Source: Streptomyces sp. NRRL F-5727 (lineage in GTDB: Bacteria > Actinomycetota > Actinomycetes > Streptomycetales > Streptomycetaceae). Taken from it: DNA of 64,000 nt. The notes under the pieces were generated by a model. It worked only from the letters and a program-made list of their open reading frames with translations. It was not told the origin of the DNA and made no database searches. Shown here one piece after another: positions 50,681 through 59,258 of the stretch (positions are counted from its first letter, which is position 1; every line of letters starts with the position of its first letter). Both the position numbers and the translations under genes were made by a program. The stretch lies in NCBI RefSeq assembly GCF_000719555.1, contig NZ_JOGX01000012.1, positions 86,828-150,827 on the forward strand, written 5' to 3'.

Positions 50681-51511
50681 TCAGATCAGGCCACGCTCCC
50701 GCAGGTACTCCAGCTGCGCCCGTACGGAGAGCTCCGCCGCCGGCCACAGCGAGCGGTGCACGTCCGCGTAGACGTGGGCCACGACCTCGGGCGCCGTCCG
50801 GTGGCCCGCCTCGACCGCCGACTCCACCTGCGCCAGCCGGGCCGCCCGGTGGGCGAGGTAGTAGTCCACGGCCCCCTGGGCGTCCTCCAGGACCGGCCCG
50901 TGGCCCGGCAGGACGGTGTGGACGCCGTCGTCGACGGTCAGCGAGCGGAGCCGCCGCAGCGAGTCCAGGTAGTCGCCCAGCCGCCCGTCCGGGTGCGCCA
51001 CCATCGTCGTGCCGCGCCCCAGGATGGTGTCGCCGGTGAGCACCGCGCGGTCGGCGGGGAGGTGGAAGGAGAGCGAGTCGGAGGTGTGGCCGGGCGTCGG
51101 CACCACCCGCAGCTCCAGGCCGCCGACGGTGACCACGTCGCCCTCGCCCAGGCCCTCGTCGCCGAGGCGGAGCGCCGGGTCGAGCGCGCGGACGGCCGTG
51201 CCGGTCAGCTCGGCGAAGCGGCCCGCGCCCTCGGCGTGGTCCGGGTGACCGTGCGTCAGCAGGGTCAGCGCGATCCGCTTGCCCATTTTCTCGGCGGTGT
51301 CGATCACGTGCCGGAGGTGGCCCTCGTCGAGCGGGCCCGGGTCGACGGCGACGGCCAGGTCGGAGCCGGGCTCGGAGAGCAGCCAGGTGTTGGTGCCGTC
51401 CAGGGTCATCGCGGACGGGTTGGGCGCGAGCACGTTCACGGCCCGCTCGGTCGCCGGACCGGAGGTGACGAGCCCGCGCGGCTGTCCGGGCAGGGCGGCG
51501 GCGTCGGTCAC
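50681..51511 (-). CDS. MBL-fold metallo-hydrolase (LACTB2-like)
   Basis: A 276-residue metallo-beta-lactamase fold protein. The metal motif Thr-His-Gly-His-Pro-Asp-His lies near 85-91, with further ligands in Pro-Gly-His-Thr (about 146-149), Gly-Asp-Thr (about 165) and Gly-His-Gly (about 205). The C-terminal helical region resembles LACTB2/endoribonuclease relatives, so an RNA or thioester substrate is possible. The GTG start overlaps the NUDIX stop as GTGA, so the pair is co-translated. Confidence 0.9.
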   Translation of the reverse strand: MTDAAALPGQPRGLVTSGPATERAVNVLAPNPSAMTLDGTNTWLLSEPGSDLAVAVDPGPLDEGHLRHVIDTAEKMGKRIALTLLTHGHPDHAEGAGRFAELTGTAVRALDPALRLGDEGLGEGDVVTVGGLELRVVPTPGHTSDSLSFHLPADRAVLTGDTILGRGTTMVAHPDGRLGDYLDSLRRLRSLTVDDGVHTVLPGHGPVLEDAQGAVDYYLAHRAARLAQVESAVEAGHRTAPEVVAHVYADVHRSLWPAAELSVRAQLEYLRERGLI

Positions 51512-52371
51512 GGGGTGCCTCCCTCGACCCGCTTGGTGAACTCGTCGTGGCCCGGCCAGGTCAGCACCACCTGGTCGCCCTCCACGCGCGCGTGGGCCAG
51601 CACCGGCGTCATGGACTGCTTCCCGGCCGCCGCCAGCGCCTCCGTGGCCGTGGAGCACGGCTGGAGGGACCGCAGGGTCGCGATCGTCGGCGGCATCATC
51701 GTCAGCTCGCCCCGGTCGTACCCGGCCGCGGCGTCGGCCGGGCGGATCCAGACCGTGCGGTCGGCCTCGCCGGAGACGTCCCGGGTCCGCTGCCCGGCCG
51801 GCAGGGCGGCCACGAAGAACCAGGTGTCGTACCGGCGCTGCTCGAACTCGGGGGTGATCCAGCGCGCCCACGCGCCGAGCAGGTCGGAGCGGAGCGCGAG
51901 CCCGCGCCGGTCGAGGAAGTCCGCGAAGGACAGCTCGCGGGCGACCAGCGCCGCCCGGTCGCGCTCCCAGTCCTCGCCGGTGGTGTCGCCGACGACGGTG
52001 TCCGGGGTCTCGCCGGCGAGCAGCACGCCCGCCTCCTCGAAGGTCTCCCGGACGGCGGCGCACACCACGGCCTGGGCCTGCGCGGGGTCGTCGAGCCCCA
52101 GCCGGTCCGCCCACTCCTCCAGCGGCGGCCCGGCCCAGCGCACCGGCTGCTCGTCCCGCGGATCGACCCCTCCGCCGGGGTAGGCGTACGCGCCGCCGGC
52201 GAAGGCCATGGAGGCGCGGCGGCGCAGCATGTGGACCTCGGGACCGGCGGCCGCGTCGCGCAGCAGGAGCACGGTGGCGGCGCGCCGGGGCGTCACCGGC
52301 ACCAGCTCGCCGGCGGCGAGGGCGCGGATGCGGTCGGGCCATTCCGGCGGGTACCACTGACCATTCGACAT
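51508..52371 (-). CDS. NUDIX hydrolase (NUDT19-like)
   Basis: A 287-residue NUDIX protein of the large NUDT19/RP2p type. The box is split: Pro-Gly-Gly-Gly-Val (about 65-69) and, after an insert, Ala-Val-Arg-Glu-Thr-Phe-Glu-Glu-Ala-Gly-Val (about 104-114). In other organisms such proteins hydrolyse CoA or acyl-CoA; here the substrate is inferred only. Coupled by GTGA to the metallo-hydrolase. ATG 52371 has no clear Shine-Dalgarno sequence. Confidence 0.88.
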   Translation of the reverse strand: MSNGQWYPPEWPDRIRALAAGELVPVTPRRAATVLLLRDAAAGPEVHMLRRRASMAFAGGAYAYPGGGVDPRDEQPVRWAGPPLEEWADRLGLDDPAQAQAVVCAAVRETFEEAGVLLAGETPDTVVGDTTGEDWERDRAALVARELSFADFLDRRGLALRSDLLGAWARWITPEFEQRRYDTWFFVAALPAGQRTRDVSGEADRTVWIRPADAAAGYDRGELTMMPPTIATLRSLQPCSTATEALAAAGKQSMTPVLAHARVEGDQVVLTWPGHDEFTKRVEGGTP

Positions 52372-52406
52372 GGGCGGATGCTATGCGCAACGAACGGAAT
52401 GCACGA

Positions 52407-52439
52407 GAGCCGGCCGCCCCGGGGAGGGGCGGCCGGCTC
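52407..52439 (-). terminator. terminator after the ridA-like gene
   Basis: GAGCCGGCCGCCCC / GGGGCGGCCGGCTC, 14-bp perfect stem with a 5-nt loop, 62 bp past the ridA-like stop. The gap also contains several copies of the word GACCTCGGTC (52460-52515). Confidence 0.85.
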
Positions 52440-52501
52440 GCGTGCGGAAGGCTTCCGCCGGGCCTCGGTCGGACCTCCGTCGGACCGAGGTCGGCTCTCG
52501 G

Positions 52502-52972
52502 TCAGACCTCGGTCAGCTCGACCTGGACCTCGACCTCGACGGGGGCGTCGAGCGGGAGGACGGTGACGCCGACGGCGCTGCGGGCGTGCACGCCCTTGTC
52601 GCCGAGGATCTCGCCGAGCAGCTCGCTGGCGCCGTTGACGACGCCCGGCTGGCCGGTGAAGTCGGCGGCGGAGGCGACGAAGCCGACGACCTTCACGACC
52701 CGCTTGATGCGGTCGAGGTCACCGGCGACCGACTTCACGGCCGCGAGCGCGTTCAGCGCGCAGGTGGCGGCGAGCGCCTTGGCCTCCTCGGCGGTCACCT
52801 CGGCGCCGACCTTGCCGGTCACCGGAAGCTTGCCCTCCACCATCGGGAGCTGGCCCGAGGTGTAGACGTACACGCCGGACTGCACGGCCGGCTGGTAGGC
52901 GGCGAGCGGCGGGACGACCTCGGGCAGCTTCAGGCCCAGCTCGGCGATCCGCGCCTCGACGGCCCCGCTCAC
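52502..52972 (-). CDS. RidA family protein
   Basis: A 156-residue YjgF/YER057c/UK114 protein of the Rid family. The Gly-Gln-Leu-Pro-Met segment (about 45-50) and Cys-Ala-Leu-Asn-Ala-Leu-Ala-Ala-Val (about 78-86) are typical. The C-terminal Ala-Arg-Ser-Ala-Val-Gly-Val-Thr-Val-Leu-Pro-Leu-Asp carries the conserved Arg (about 135) that contacts carboxylate in active RidA, so deamination of enamine/imine intermediates is possible. The GTG start overlaps the DUF4177-like stop as GTGA. Confidence 0.92.
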   Translation of the reverse strand: MSGAVEARIAELGLKLPEVVPPLAAYQPAVQSGVYVYTSGQLPMVEGKLPVTGKVGAEVTAEEAKALAATCALNALAAVKSVAGDLDRIKRVVKVVGFVASAADFTGQPGVVNGASELLGEILGDKGVHARSAVGVTVLPLDAPVEVEVQVELTEV

Positions 52973-53124
52973 GACTGCGGCCGCTTCATGTAGGCCACCA
53001 GCTGCTCCGGGTTGGGCCCGGGCACGACCTGGACGAGCTCCCAGCCGTCCTGGCCCCAGTTGTCGAGAATCTGCTTGGTCGCGTGCACCAGAAGCGGCAC
53101 CGTGACGTACTCCCACTTGGTCAT
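52969..53124 (-). CDS. DUF4177-family small protein
   Basis: A 51-residue protein: Lys-Trp-Glu-Tyr-Val-Thr-Val near the start, then Leu-Asp-Asn-Trp-Gly-Gln-Asp-Gly-Trp-Glu-Leu-Val (about 20-31), the DUF4177 signature. The function is unknown. It is the first gene of the pair with ridA. The gene upstream, the ATPase, runs the other way. Confidence 0.85.
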   Translation of the reverse strand: MTKWEYVTVPLLVHATKQILDNWGQDGWELVQVVPGPNPEQLVAYMKRPQS

Positions 53125-53234
53125 GGGCCCGACTGTAGCCGCTGTGGCGGGGTGCTCCGCCGAGGCTCCCCCCAGGGTCCGGGTTCGGGGGCTTCTCCGG
53201 GGCGGTCCCCTGATTGCGCGGGGCCGCCAGTGGT

Positions 53235-53240
53235 TAGGCT
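53235..53240 (+). promoter_or_regulatory. putative -10 box, leaderless start of the first ATPase gene
   Basis: TAGGCT is 7 nt before GTG 53248. A poor -35 (TTGCGC, 53214-53219) lies 15 bp upstream. No Shine-Dalgarno sequence. Confidence 0.45.
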
Positions 53241-53247
53241 CGACAAC

Positions 53248-54213
53248 GTGAGCAGGCTCCAGGTCGTCAGCGGCAAGGGCGGTACCGGTAAGACGACGGT
53301 CGCCGCCGCCCTCGCCCTCGCCCTCGCGACGGAGGGGAAGCGCACGCTCCTCGTCGAGGTCGAAGGCAGACAGGGCATCGCACAGCTCTTCGAGACGGAG
53401 GCGCTTCCCTACGAGGAGCGCAAGATCGCCGTGGCTCCGGGCGGCGGCGAGGTGTACGCGCTGGCGATCGACGCCGAGCGCGCGCTCCTCGACTACCTCC
53501 AGATGTTCTACAAACTGGGCGGCGCGGGCCGGGCGCTGAAGAAGCTCGGCGCCATCGACTTCGCGACGACGATAGCCCCGGGGGTGCGGGACGTCCTGCT
53601 CACCGGGAAGGCGTGCGAGGCGGTCCGCCGGCGGGACCGGGACGGCCGTCCGGTCTACGACCACGTGGTGATGGACGCGCCGCCGACCGGCCGCGTCACC
53701 CGCTTCCTCAACGTGAACGACGAGGTGGCCGGGCTGGCCAGGATCGGCCCGATACACAACCAGGCGCAGGCGGTGATGGGGGTCCTCAAGTCCCCCGAGA
53801 CGGCGGTGCACCTGGTGACGCTCCTGGAGGAGATGCCGGTCCAGGAGACGGCGGACGGCGTCGCCGAACTGCGCGCGGCGGGGCTGCCGGTGGGCCGGGT
53901 GGTGGTGAACATGGTCCGCCCGCACGTGCTGGACGGGGCGGCGGTACGGGCCGCCTCCGGCGACCACCGCGAGGCGATCGCGCGGACGCTGGTGTCGGCC
54001 GGGGTCGCGGGCGGCGCCGGGCTCGTGGAGCCGCTGCTCGACCAGGCGGCCGAGCATGCCCGGCGGGTGGAGCTGGAGCGGGCCCAGCGGGCCGTCCTGG
54101 ACGGCGTCGGCGCGCCCGCGTACGAGCTGCCGTACCTGGGCGGCGGGGCGGACATCGCGGGCCTCTACCGGCTGGCGAAGGAACTGCGGAGGCAAGGGGT
54201 GGGTGCGGCGTGA
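53248..54213 (+). CDS. ArsA/Get3-like ATPase, first of a pair
   Basis: A 321-residue anion-pump-type ATPase. The P-loop Ser-Gly-Lys-Gly-Gly-Thr-Gly-Lys-Thr-Thr lies at 8-17, near the N-terminus. The switch I region Leu-Val-Glu-Val-Glu-Gly has Glu where the Asp is usual. Asp-Ala-Pro-Pro-Thr-Gly (about 144-149) is the switch II motif. It corresponds to Rv3679, which forms a complex with Rv3680. No ArsB pump or GET receptor lies nearby, so the client is open. Its TGA overlaps the second gene's GTG. Confidence 0.92.
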   Translation: MSRLQVVSGKGGTGKTTVAAALALALATEGKRTLLVEVEGRQGIAQLFETEALPYEERKIAVAPGGGEVYALAIDAERALLDYLQMFYKLGGAGRALKKLGAIDFATTIAPGVRDVLLTGKACEAVRRRDRDGRPVYDHVVMDAPPTGRVTRFLNVNDEVAGLARIGPIHNQAQAVMGVLKSPETAVHLVTLLEEMPVQETADGVAELRAAGLPVGRVVVNMVRPHVLDGAAVRAASGDHREAIARTLVSAGVAGGAGLVEPLLDQAAEHARRVELERAQRAVLDGVGAPAYELPYLGGGADIAGLYRLAKELRRQGVGAA

Positions 54214-55640
54214 CGGAGGAGACCCCCGTGGCGGAGAAGACCCCGGAGGCCGCCGCGGGCGGGCTCGACGCCGTACCCGTCCTCACGGGCGGACTGGACG
54301 CCGTGCCCGTCCTGGAGATCGACCCGATCCTGGACGACCGGGGGACGCGGATCATCGTCTGCTGCGGCTCCGGCGGGGTCGGCAAGACGACGACGGCGGC
54401 GGCGCTGGGCGTGCGGGCGGCGGAGCGGGGCCGGCGGGTGGTCGTCCTCACCATCGACCCGGCCCGCCGGCTGGCCCAGTCGATGGGCATCGACGCGCTG
54501 GACAACACGCCCCGCAAGGTGGACGGCGTCAAGGGGCCCGACGGCGGCGAACTGCACGCCATGATGCTGGACATGAAGCGGACCTTCGACGAGATCGTCG
54601 AGGCGCACGCGGAGCCCGCGCGGGCCCGGGCGATCCTGGAGAACCCCTTCTACCAGTCCCTGTCGGCCGGTTTCGCCGGCACGCAGGAGTACATGGCGAT
54701 GGAGAAGCTGGGCCAGCTGCGGGCCCGGGACGAGTGGGACCTGATCGTCGTCGACACCCCGCCGTCCCGCTCGGCGCTGGACTTCCTGGACGCGCCGAAG
54801 CGCCTCGGGTCCTTCCTGGACGGGAAGTTCATCAAGCTGCTGATGGCGCCGGCGAAGGTGGGCGGCCGGGCCGGGATGAAGTTCCTCAACGTCGGCATGT
54901 CGATGATGACGGGGACGCTGGGCAAGCTGCTGGGAGGTCAGTTCCTGGGGGACGTGCAGACCTTCGTGGCGGCGATGGACACGATGTTCGGCGGCTTCCG
55001 GACGCGGGCGGACGCCACGTACCGGCTGCTCCAGGCGCCGGGCACGGCCTTCCTCGTGGTCGCGGCGCCCGAGCGGGACGCGCTGCGGGAGGCCGCGTAC
55101 TTCGTGGAGCGACTGGCCGCCGAGGGCATGCCGCTGGCCGGTCTCGTCCTCAACCGGGTGCACGGCAGCGGTGCGGAGCGGCTCTCGGCCGAGCGGGCTC
55201 TGGCGGCCGCCGAAAATCTTGACGAGGGCCGCATTGTGGATCAGGCGGCCGGGAATGCTGGACAGCGTGGCGTCCCGGCCCCGTCGTCCGAGCCGTCGCA
55301 CCCCGCCACCGCCGCCGACTCCCCCGCACGTCCCCCTGCCGCGCCCGAGGCTGCCCCCACAGCCGACGTGCCCGAGGACCACAGCGAAGGACACAGCAGC
55401 GAGGAAAACAGCAGCACGGACCACGATCCGGACATCGCGCGGCTCACCGCGGGTCTGCTCCGGCTGCACGCCGAGCGGATGCGGGTGCTCGCGCGCGAAA
55501 AGCGCACACGGGACCGCTTCACGGCCCTCCACCCGGAGGTGCCGGTGACCGAAGTGGCCGCCCTGCCCGGCGATGTGCACGACCTCGCCGGGCTGCGGGC
55601 CATCGGTGAGCGCCTCTCCTCCCCGCGCGACCGGTCCTGA
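54210..55640 (+). CDS. ArsA/Get3-like ATPase, second of a pair
   Basis: A 476-residue ATPase (Rv3680-like). After a Pro/Ala/Glu-rich 45-residue lead, the P-loop Cys-Gly-Ser-Gly-Gly-Val-Gly-Lys-Thr-Thr lies near 52-61, switch I Asp-Pro-Ala-Arg-Arg-Leu (about 88-93) and switch II Asp-Thr-Pro-Pro-Ser-Arg-Ser (about 182-188). Residues 350-410 are a low-complexity Pro/Ala/Ser/Glu/His insert with a short Asp/Ser-rich block, absent from typical relatives. A C-terminal helical part follows. The GTGA overlap with the first ATPase implies a heteromeric complex. Confidence 0.92.
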   Translation: MTEETPVAEKTPEAAAGGLDAVPVLTGGLDAVPVLEIDPILDDRGTRIIVCCGSGGVGKTTTAAALGVRAAERGRRVVVLTIDPARRLAQSMGIDALDNTPRKVDGVKGPDGGELHAMMLDMKRTFDEIVEAHAEPARARAILENPFYQSLSAGFAGTQEYMAMEKLGQLRARDEWDLIVVDTPPSRSALDFLDAPKRLGSFLDGKFIKLLMAPAKVGGRAGMKFLNVGMSMMTGTLGKLLGGQFLGDVQTFVAAMDTMFGGFRTRADATYRLLQAPGTAFLVVAAPERDALREAAYFVERLAAEGMPLAGLVLNRVHGSGAERLSAERALAAAENLDEGRIVDQAAGNAGQRGVPAPSSEPSHPATAADSPARPPAAPEAAPTADVPEDHSEGHSSEENSSTDHDPDIARLTAGLLRLHAERMRVLAREKRTRDRFTALHPEVPVTEVAALPGDVHDLAGLRAIGERLSSPRDRS

Positions 55641-55664
55641 CGGGACCTCACGGGGCGAGCGGGA

Positions 55665-56009
55665 CTAGCCGACCGCGGCGTACTCCTCGTACGTCGCGTC
55701 GTCCTCCATCGCCACGGGCAGCAGGCCCGCGCCGCGCTCGTACTCGGTGCGGGCGGTCTCCAGGAGCCGCCGCCACGAGGTGACCGTGGGCCGCCGGCGC
55801 AGCAGGGCACGGCGCTCGCGCTCCGTCATGCCGCCCCACACGCCGAACTCCACACGGTTGTCCAGGGCGTCGGCCAGGCACTCGGTGCGCACCGGGCAGC
55901 CAGTGCACACCGCCTTCGCCCGGTTCTGTGCCGCTCCCTGCACGAAAAGTTCATCCGGATCGGTAGTGCGGCAGGCCGCCTGCGCACTCCAGTCAGCTAC
56001 CCAGCCCAT
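55665..56009 (-). CDS. wblA: WhiB-like iron-sulfur regulator WblA
   Basis: A 114-residue WhiB-like protein matching S. coelicolor WblA as recalled. The iron-sulfur ligands are Cys13, Cys35, Cys38 and Cys44, in the order Cys-x21-Cys-x2-Cys-x5-Cys, followed by Gly-Val-Trp-Gly-Gly (about 56-60) and a basic DNA-binding helix (Arg-Arg-Ala-Leu-Leu-Arg-Arg-Arg). WblA is a global regulator needed for normal sporulation that restrains antibiotic production. ATG 56009 is chosen (GGGAGAGGA upstream); ATG 56060 would add 17 residues. It corresponds to mycobacterial WhiB4, including the neighbouring ATPases and penicillin-binding protein. Confidence 0.96.
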   Translation of the reverse strand: MGWVADWSAQAACRTTDPDELFVQGAAQNRAKAVCTGCPVRTECLADALDNRVEFGVWGGMTERERRALLRRRPTVTSWRRLLETARTEYERGAGLLPVAMEDDATYEEYAAVG

Positions 56010-56395
56010 ACCGGCGCCGTCCTCTCCCGAATCGAGGCTCCCCCACGGCGGCAGCGGCATATTCACCGCTGCCAGTTGGGACGTTACGGAAGGCGGGGAC
56101 AGCGCAACACCCCCTTCGGGCCCAATCTTGAATGGTCCGAACGGACTATGCGTGCGCGTCAGATCACCCAGGGGAGTGACCGCAAGACATGCGTGTGTTA
56201 TGGGACACCCCGCGACACACGCCCCGGAATCGGACATGGCCTTCCCGCGGATTCGGGGACGCGGGAACTCATGCCGGAAATCAGGCGAATGTCACGCACG
56301 GGGGTTGATACGGGACCGCACTCCTGTGACAGTTGGGAGCAGCTTAGGCCAAGGCATATACGCGTGTCCGGCGATTGAGAACGTAGGCTGCCCCC
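56010..56395. promoter_or_regulatory. 386-bp divergent control region of wblA and the penicillin-binding protein gene
   Basis: No gene fits. The main feature is a perfect 8-bp dyad, GCGTGTGT (56191-56198) and ACACACGC (56215-56222), with a 16-bp spacer. Long leaders upstream of wblA are known, so a binding site for a developmental regulator is plausible. The base composition is less GC-rich than neighbouring genes in 56130-56390. Confidence 0.55.
56384..56389 (+). promoter_or_regulatory. putative -10 box of the penicillin-binding protein gene
   Basis: TAGGCT lies 6 nt before ATG 56396, with no Shine-Dalgarno sequence, giving a leaderless start. Confidence 0.45.
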
Positions 56396-58636
56396 ATGGC
56401 AAAGAAGCGCTCGGGCGGTGGTCTGACCGGGACCCAGCAGGCCGCCAAGTTCCTCGGTGTCAGTGTGCTCTCCGGAGCCGTGCTGGCGGGCATCGCCCTG
56501 CCCGCGGCCGGCGCACTGGGTCTGGCGGCCAAGGGCACGGTCGAGGGGTTCGACGAGATCCCCTCGAACCTGAAGACCCCGCCCCTCAGCCAGCGCACCA
56601 CCATCCTGGACGCCGAGGGCGGGCTCATCGCCACGGTCTACTCGCGGGACCGCAAGGTGGTGCCGCTGGAGAAGATCTCCCCGTACATGCAGAAGGCGAT
56701 CGTCGCGATCGAGGACTCGCGCTTCTACGAGCACGGCGCCATCGACCTCAAGGGCGTGCTCCGCGCGATCAACAAGAACGCGCAGTCGGGCGGCGTCTCC
56801 GAGGGCGCGTCCACGCTCACCCAGCAGTACGTGAAGAACGTCTTCGTCGAGGAGGCCGGTGACGACCCGGAGAAGGTCGCGCAGGCCACCCAGCAGACGA
56901 TCGGCCGCAAGGTCCGCGAGCTGAAGTACGCGATCCAGGTCGAGGAGGAGCTGGGCAAGAAGAAGATCCTGGAGAACTACCTCAACATCACGTTCTTCGG
57001 GCAGCAGGCGTACGGCATCGAGGCCGCCTCGCAGCGCTACTTCTCCAAGCCCGCGGCCAAGCTGGACCTGGGCGAGGCCGCGATGATGGCCGGCCTGGTG
57101 CAGTCGCCGAGCCGCTTCGACCCCATCAACGACCTCCAGGAAGCCACCAAGCGGCGGAACATCGTCCTCCAGCGGATGGCGGACGTCGGCGACATCAGCC
57201 AGGCCGAGTTCGAGAAGGCCAAGGCGGCGCCGATCAAGCTGAAGGTGAAGTCGCCGAAGAACGGCTGCATCACCGCCGTCGACGGCGCCGGCTTCTTCTG
57301 CGACTACGTCCGCAAGACGATCCTCAACGACCCGGTCTTCGGCAAGACCGCCGAGGAGCGGCAGAAGCTGTGGAACCTGGGCGGCCTGACCGTCCGCACC
57401 ACGCTGGACCCGAAGGCGCAGGCGGCGGCGAACGAGGCCGCGATCGCCAAGATCAACAAGGACGACCCGGTCGCCGCGTCGGTCGTGCAGATCCAGCCCG
57501 GCACCGGCAAGATCGTGTCGATGGGCCAGTCCCGCCCGTACGGCCTGGACCAGAAGCAGCACCAGACGACGCTGAACCTCGCCGTCGGCAGCAAGATGGG
57601 CGGCACCACGTACGGCTTCCAGGTCGGCTCGACCTTCAAGCCGATCACCGCCGCCGCCGCCCTGGAGAAGGGGATGAGCCCGGCGCAGAGCTTCAACGAC
57701 CCGACCGAGATCACCGTCTCGGAGAAGGACTACACCCGCTGCGACGGCAAGCCCTCCGGCTACGCCGACTGGAAGGTCGGCAACGAGCTCGAGTCGGAGA
57801 AGGGCATGTACGACATGACGAGTGCCCTCGGGAAGTCCATCAACACCTACTTCGCGCGCCTGGAGCAGATGGCCGGCCTCTGCGAGACGCTGACCATGGC
57901 GAAGAAGGTCGGCTACGAGCGGGAGCTGGGCAAGCCCATCAAGCAGAGCCCGTCCGCCACCCTCGGCAGCATCGAGAGCACCCCGCTCGACATGGCCTCG
58001 GTCTACGCCACCTTCGCCAACCGCGGCATCTACTGCGTCCCGGTCGCGATCGAGTCGATCAAGACCGCGAACGGCGAGAAGCTGAACGTGCCGCAGACCA
58101 AGTGCACGCGCGCGATGTCCGACCGCACCGCCGACATGATCAACCAGATGCTCAAGGGCGTGGTCGAGGACGGCACCGGTACCAGGGCCGGTCTGAGCGA
58201 CCGCGACAACGCGGGCAAGACCGGTACCACCAACGACCGCAAGGACGCCTGGTTCGTCGGCTACACGCCGAACCTGTCCACCGCCGTCTGGGTCGGCGAC
58301 GACATCGGCGAGAAGAAGTCGATGTACGACATCACCATCGGCGGCGAGTACTACGACAAGGTCTGCGGTGGCTGCCTCCCCGGCCCGATCTGGCGGATCG
58401 CCATGACCGGCGCCCTCGGCTCCGACGCGCCGTCCTTCGTCGACGTCAAGATCCCGCGGGCCGAGAAGCCGAAGGACCCGAAGAAGGACGAGAAGCGGGA
58501 CGACGACAAGCCCGGCGACCGGGACGACGACAAGCCGTCCGACAAGCCGACGCTCACCATCCCGACCATCCCGCTCCCCGACCTGACCGGCGGCGACGCC
58601 ACCCGCGGCGGCAACGGCGGCCGCGGCAGGGGCTGA
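56396..58636 (+). CDS. class A penicillin-binding protein
   Basis: A 746-residue bifunctional peptidoglycan synthase (PonA2-like, cf. Rv3682). One N-terminal membrane helix (about 20-48). The glycosyltransferase domain has Ile-Glu-Asp-Ser-Arg-Phe-Tyr-Glu-His (105-113), Gly-Ala-Ser-Thr-Leu-Thr-Gln-Gln (about 137-144) and Arg-Lys-Val-Arg-Glu-Leu. The transpeptidase domain has Ser-Thr-Phe-Lys (about 412-415, active Ser), Ser-Ile-Asn (about 481-483) and Lys-Thr-Gly-Thr (about 607-610). A charged Asp/Lys/Pro-rich tail (about 690-746) replaces the PASTA domain found in PonA2. Role: glycan polymerisation and cross-linking outside the membrane. Confidence 0.95.
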   Translation: MAKKRSGGGLTGTQQAAKFLGVSVLSGAVLAGIALPAAGALGLAAKGTVEGFDEIPSNLKTPPLSQRTTILDAEGGLIATVYSRDRKVVPLEKISPYMQKAIVAIEDSRFYEHGAIDLKGVLRAINKNAQSGGVSEGASTLTQQYVKNVFVEEAGDDPEKVAQATQQTIGRKVRELKYAIQVEEELGKKKILENYLNITFFGQQAYGIEAASQRYFSKPAAKLDLGEAAMMAGLVQSPSRFDPINDLQEATKRRNIVLQRMADVGDISQAEFEKAKAAPIKLKVKSPKNGCITAVDGAGFFCDYVRKTILNDPVFGKTAEERQKLWNLGGLTVRTTLDPKAQAAANEAAIAKINKDDPVAASVVQIQPGTGKIVSMGQSRPYGLDQKQHQTTLNLAVGSKMGGTTYGFQVGSTFKPITAAAALEKGMSPAQSFNDPTEITVSEKDYTRCDGKPSGYADWKVGNELESEKGMYDMTSALGKSINTYFARLEQMAGLCETLTMAKKVGYERELGKPIKQSPSATLGSIESTPLDMASVYATFANRGIYCVPVAIESIKTANGEKLNVPQTKCTRAMSDRTADMINQMLKGVVEDGTGTRAGLSDRDNAGKTGTTNDRKDAWFVGYTPNLSTAVWVGDDIGEKKSMYDITIGGEYYDKVCGGCLPGPIWRIAMTGALGSDAPSFVDVKIPRAEKPKDPKKDEKRDDDKPGDRDDDKPSDKPTLTIPTIPLPDLTGGDATRGGNGGRGRG

Positions 58637-58657
58637 CGCGCGGCACGGACGAAGAAA

Positions 58658-58694
58658 GGGCGCCCCCACCGGACCGGATCCGGTGGGGGCGCCC
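58658..58694. terminator. terminator between the penicillin-binding protein and YqeY genes
   Basis: GGGCGCCCCCACCGGA / TCCGGTGGGGGCGCCC, 16-bp perfect stem (18 with flanking A/T) and a 5-nt loop, shared by convergent genes. Confidence 0.93.
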
Positions 58695-58719
58695 TTCTCG
58701 TACGTCCGGGGGCCGGGGC

Positions 58720-59184
58720 TCAGCCCGCCAGGTGCTTCTTCACGGCGGCGGCGACCCGGCCGCCGTCGGCCTGCCCGGCCACCTTCGGGTTCACGATCTT
58801 CATCACGGCGCCCATGGCGCGCGGGCCCTCGGCGCCGGCCGCCCGCGCCTCCTCGACGGCCTCGGCGACGATGCCGTCCAGCTCCTCGTCGGAGAGCTGC
58901 TTCGGCAGGTACGCGTCGAGGATGACGCCCTCCGCCCGCTCGCGCTCGGCCGACTCCTGGCGACCGCCCTGCTCGAAGGCGTCCGCGGCCTCGCGCCGCT
59001 TCTTCGCCTCCTTGGCGATCACCTTCTGCACCTCGTCCTCGGAGAGCTCGCGCTTGGTCTTGCCCGCGACCTCCTCCTTGGTGATCGCGGCGATGGTCAG
59101 CCGCAGGGTCGAGGAGCGCAGTTCGTCGCGGTCCTTGATCGCGGCGTTGAGGTCGTCCTTCAGTCGTGCCTTGAGCGTGGTCAT
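58720..59184 (-). CDS. GatB/YqeY domain protein
   Basis: A 154-residue helical protein with the YqeY pattern: Leu-Arg-Leu-Thr-Ile-Ala-Ala-Ile (about 25-32), Val-Ile-Ala-Lys-Glu-Ala-Lys-Lys-Arg-Arg-Glu-Ala (about 53-64) and Leu-Pro-Lys-Gln-Leu-Ser-Asp-Glu-Glu-Leu (about 90-99). This tail domain of GatB contacts tRNA in the amidotransferase, but free-standing YqeY has no settled function. ATG 59184 is chosen because the extension upstream lacks the pattern. Confidence 0.93.
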   Translation of the reverse strand: MTTLKARLKDDLNAAIKDRDELRSSTLRLTIAAITKEEVAGKTKRELSEDEVQKVIAKEAKKRREAADAFEQGGRQESAERERAEGVILDAYLPKQLSDEELDGIVAEAVEEARAAGAEGPRAMGAVMKIVNPKVAGQADGGRVAAAVKKHLAG

Positions 59185-59258
59185 GACGTCAAGTGTGGCA
59201 GGTGCTCCCCGCGTACCGCCCGTGCATTTACGCCCCACGGGTCTGGAACGATGGGGGG

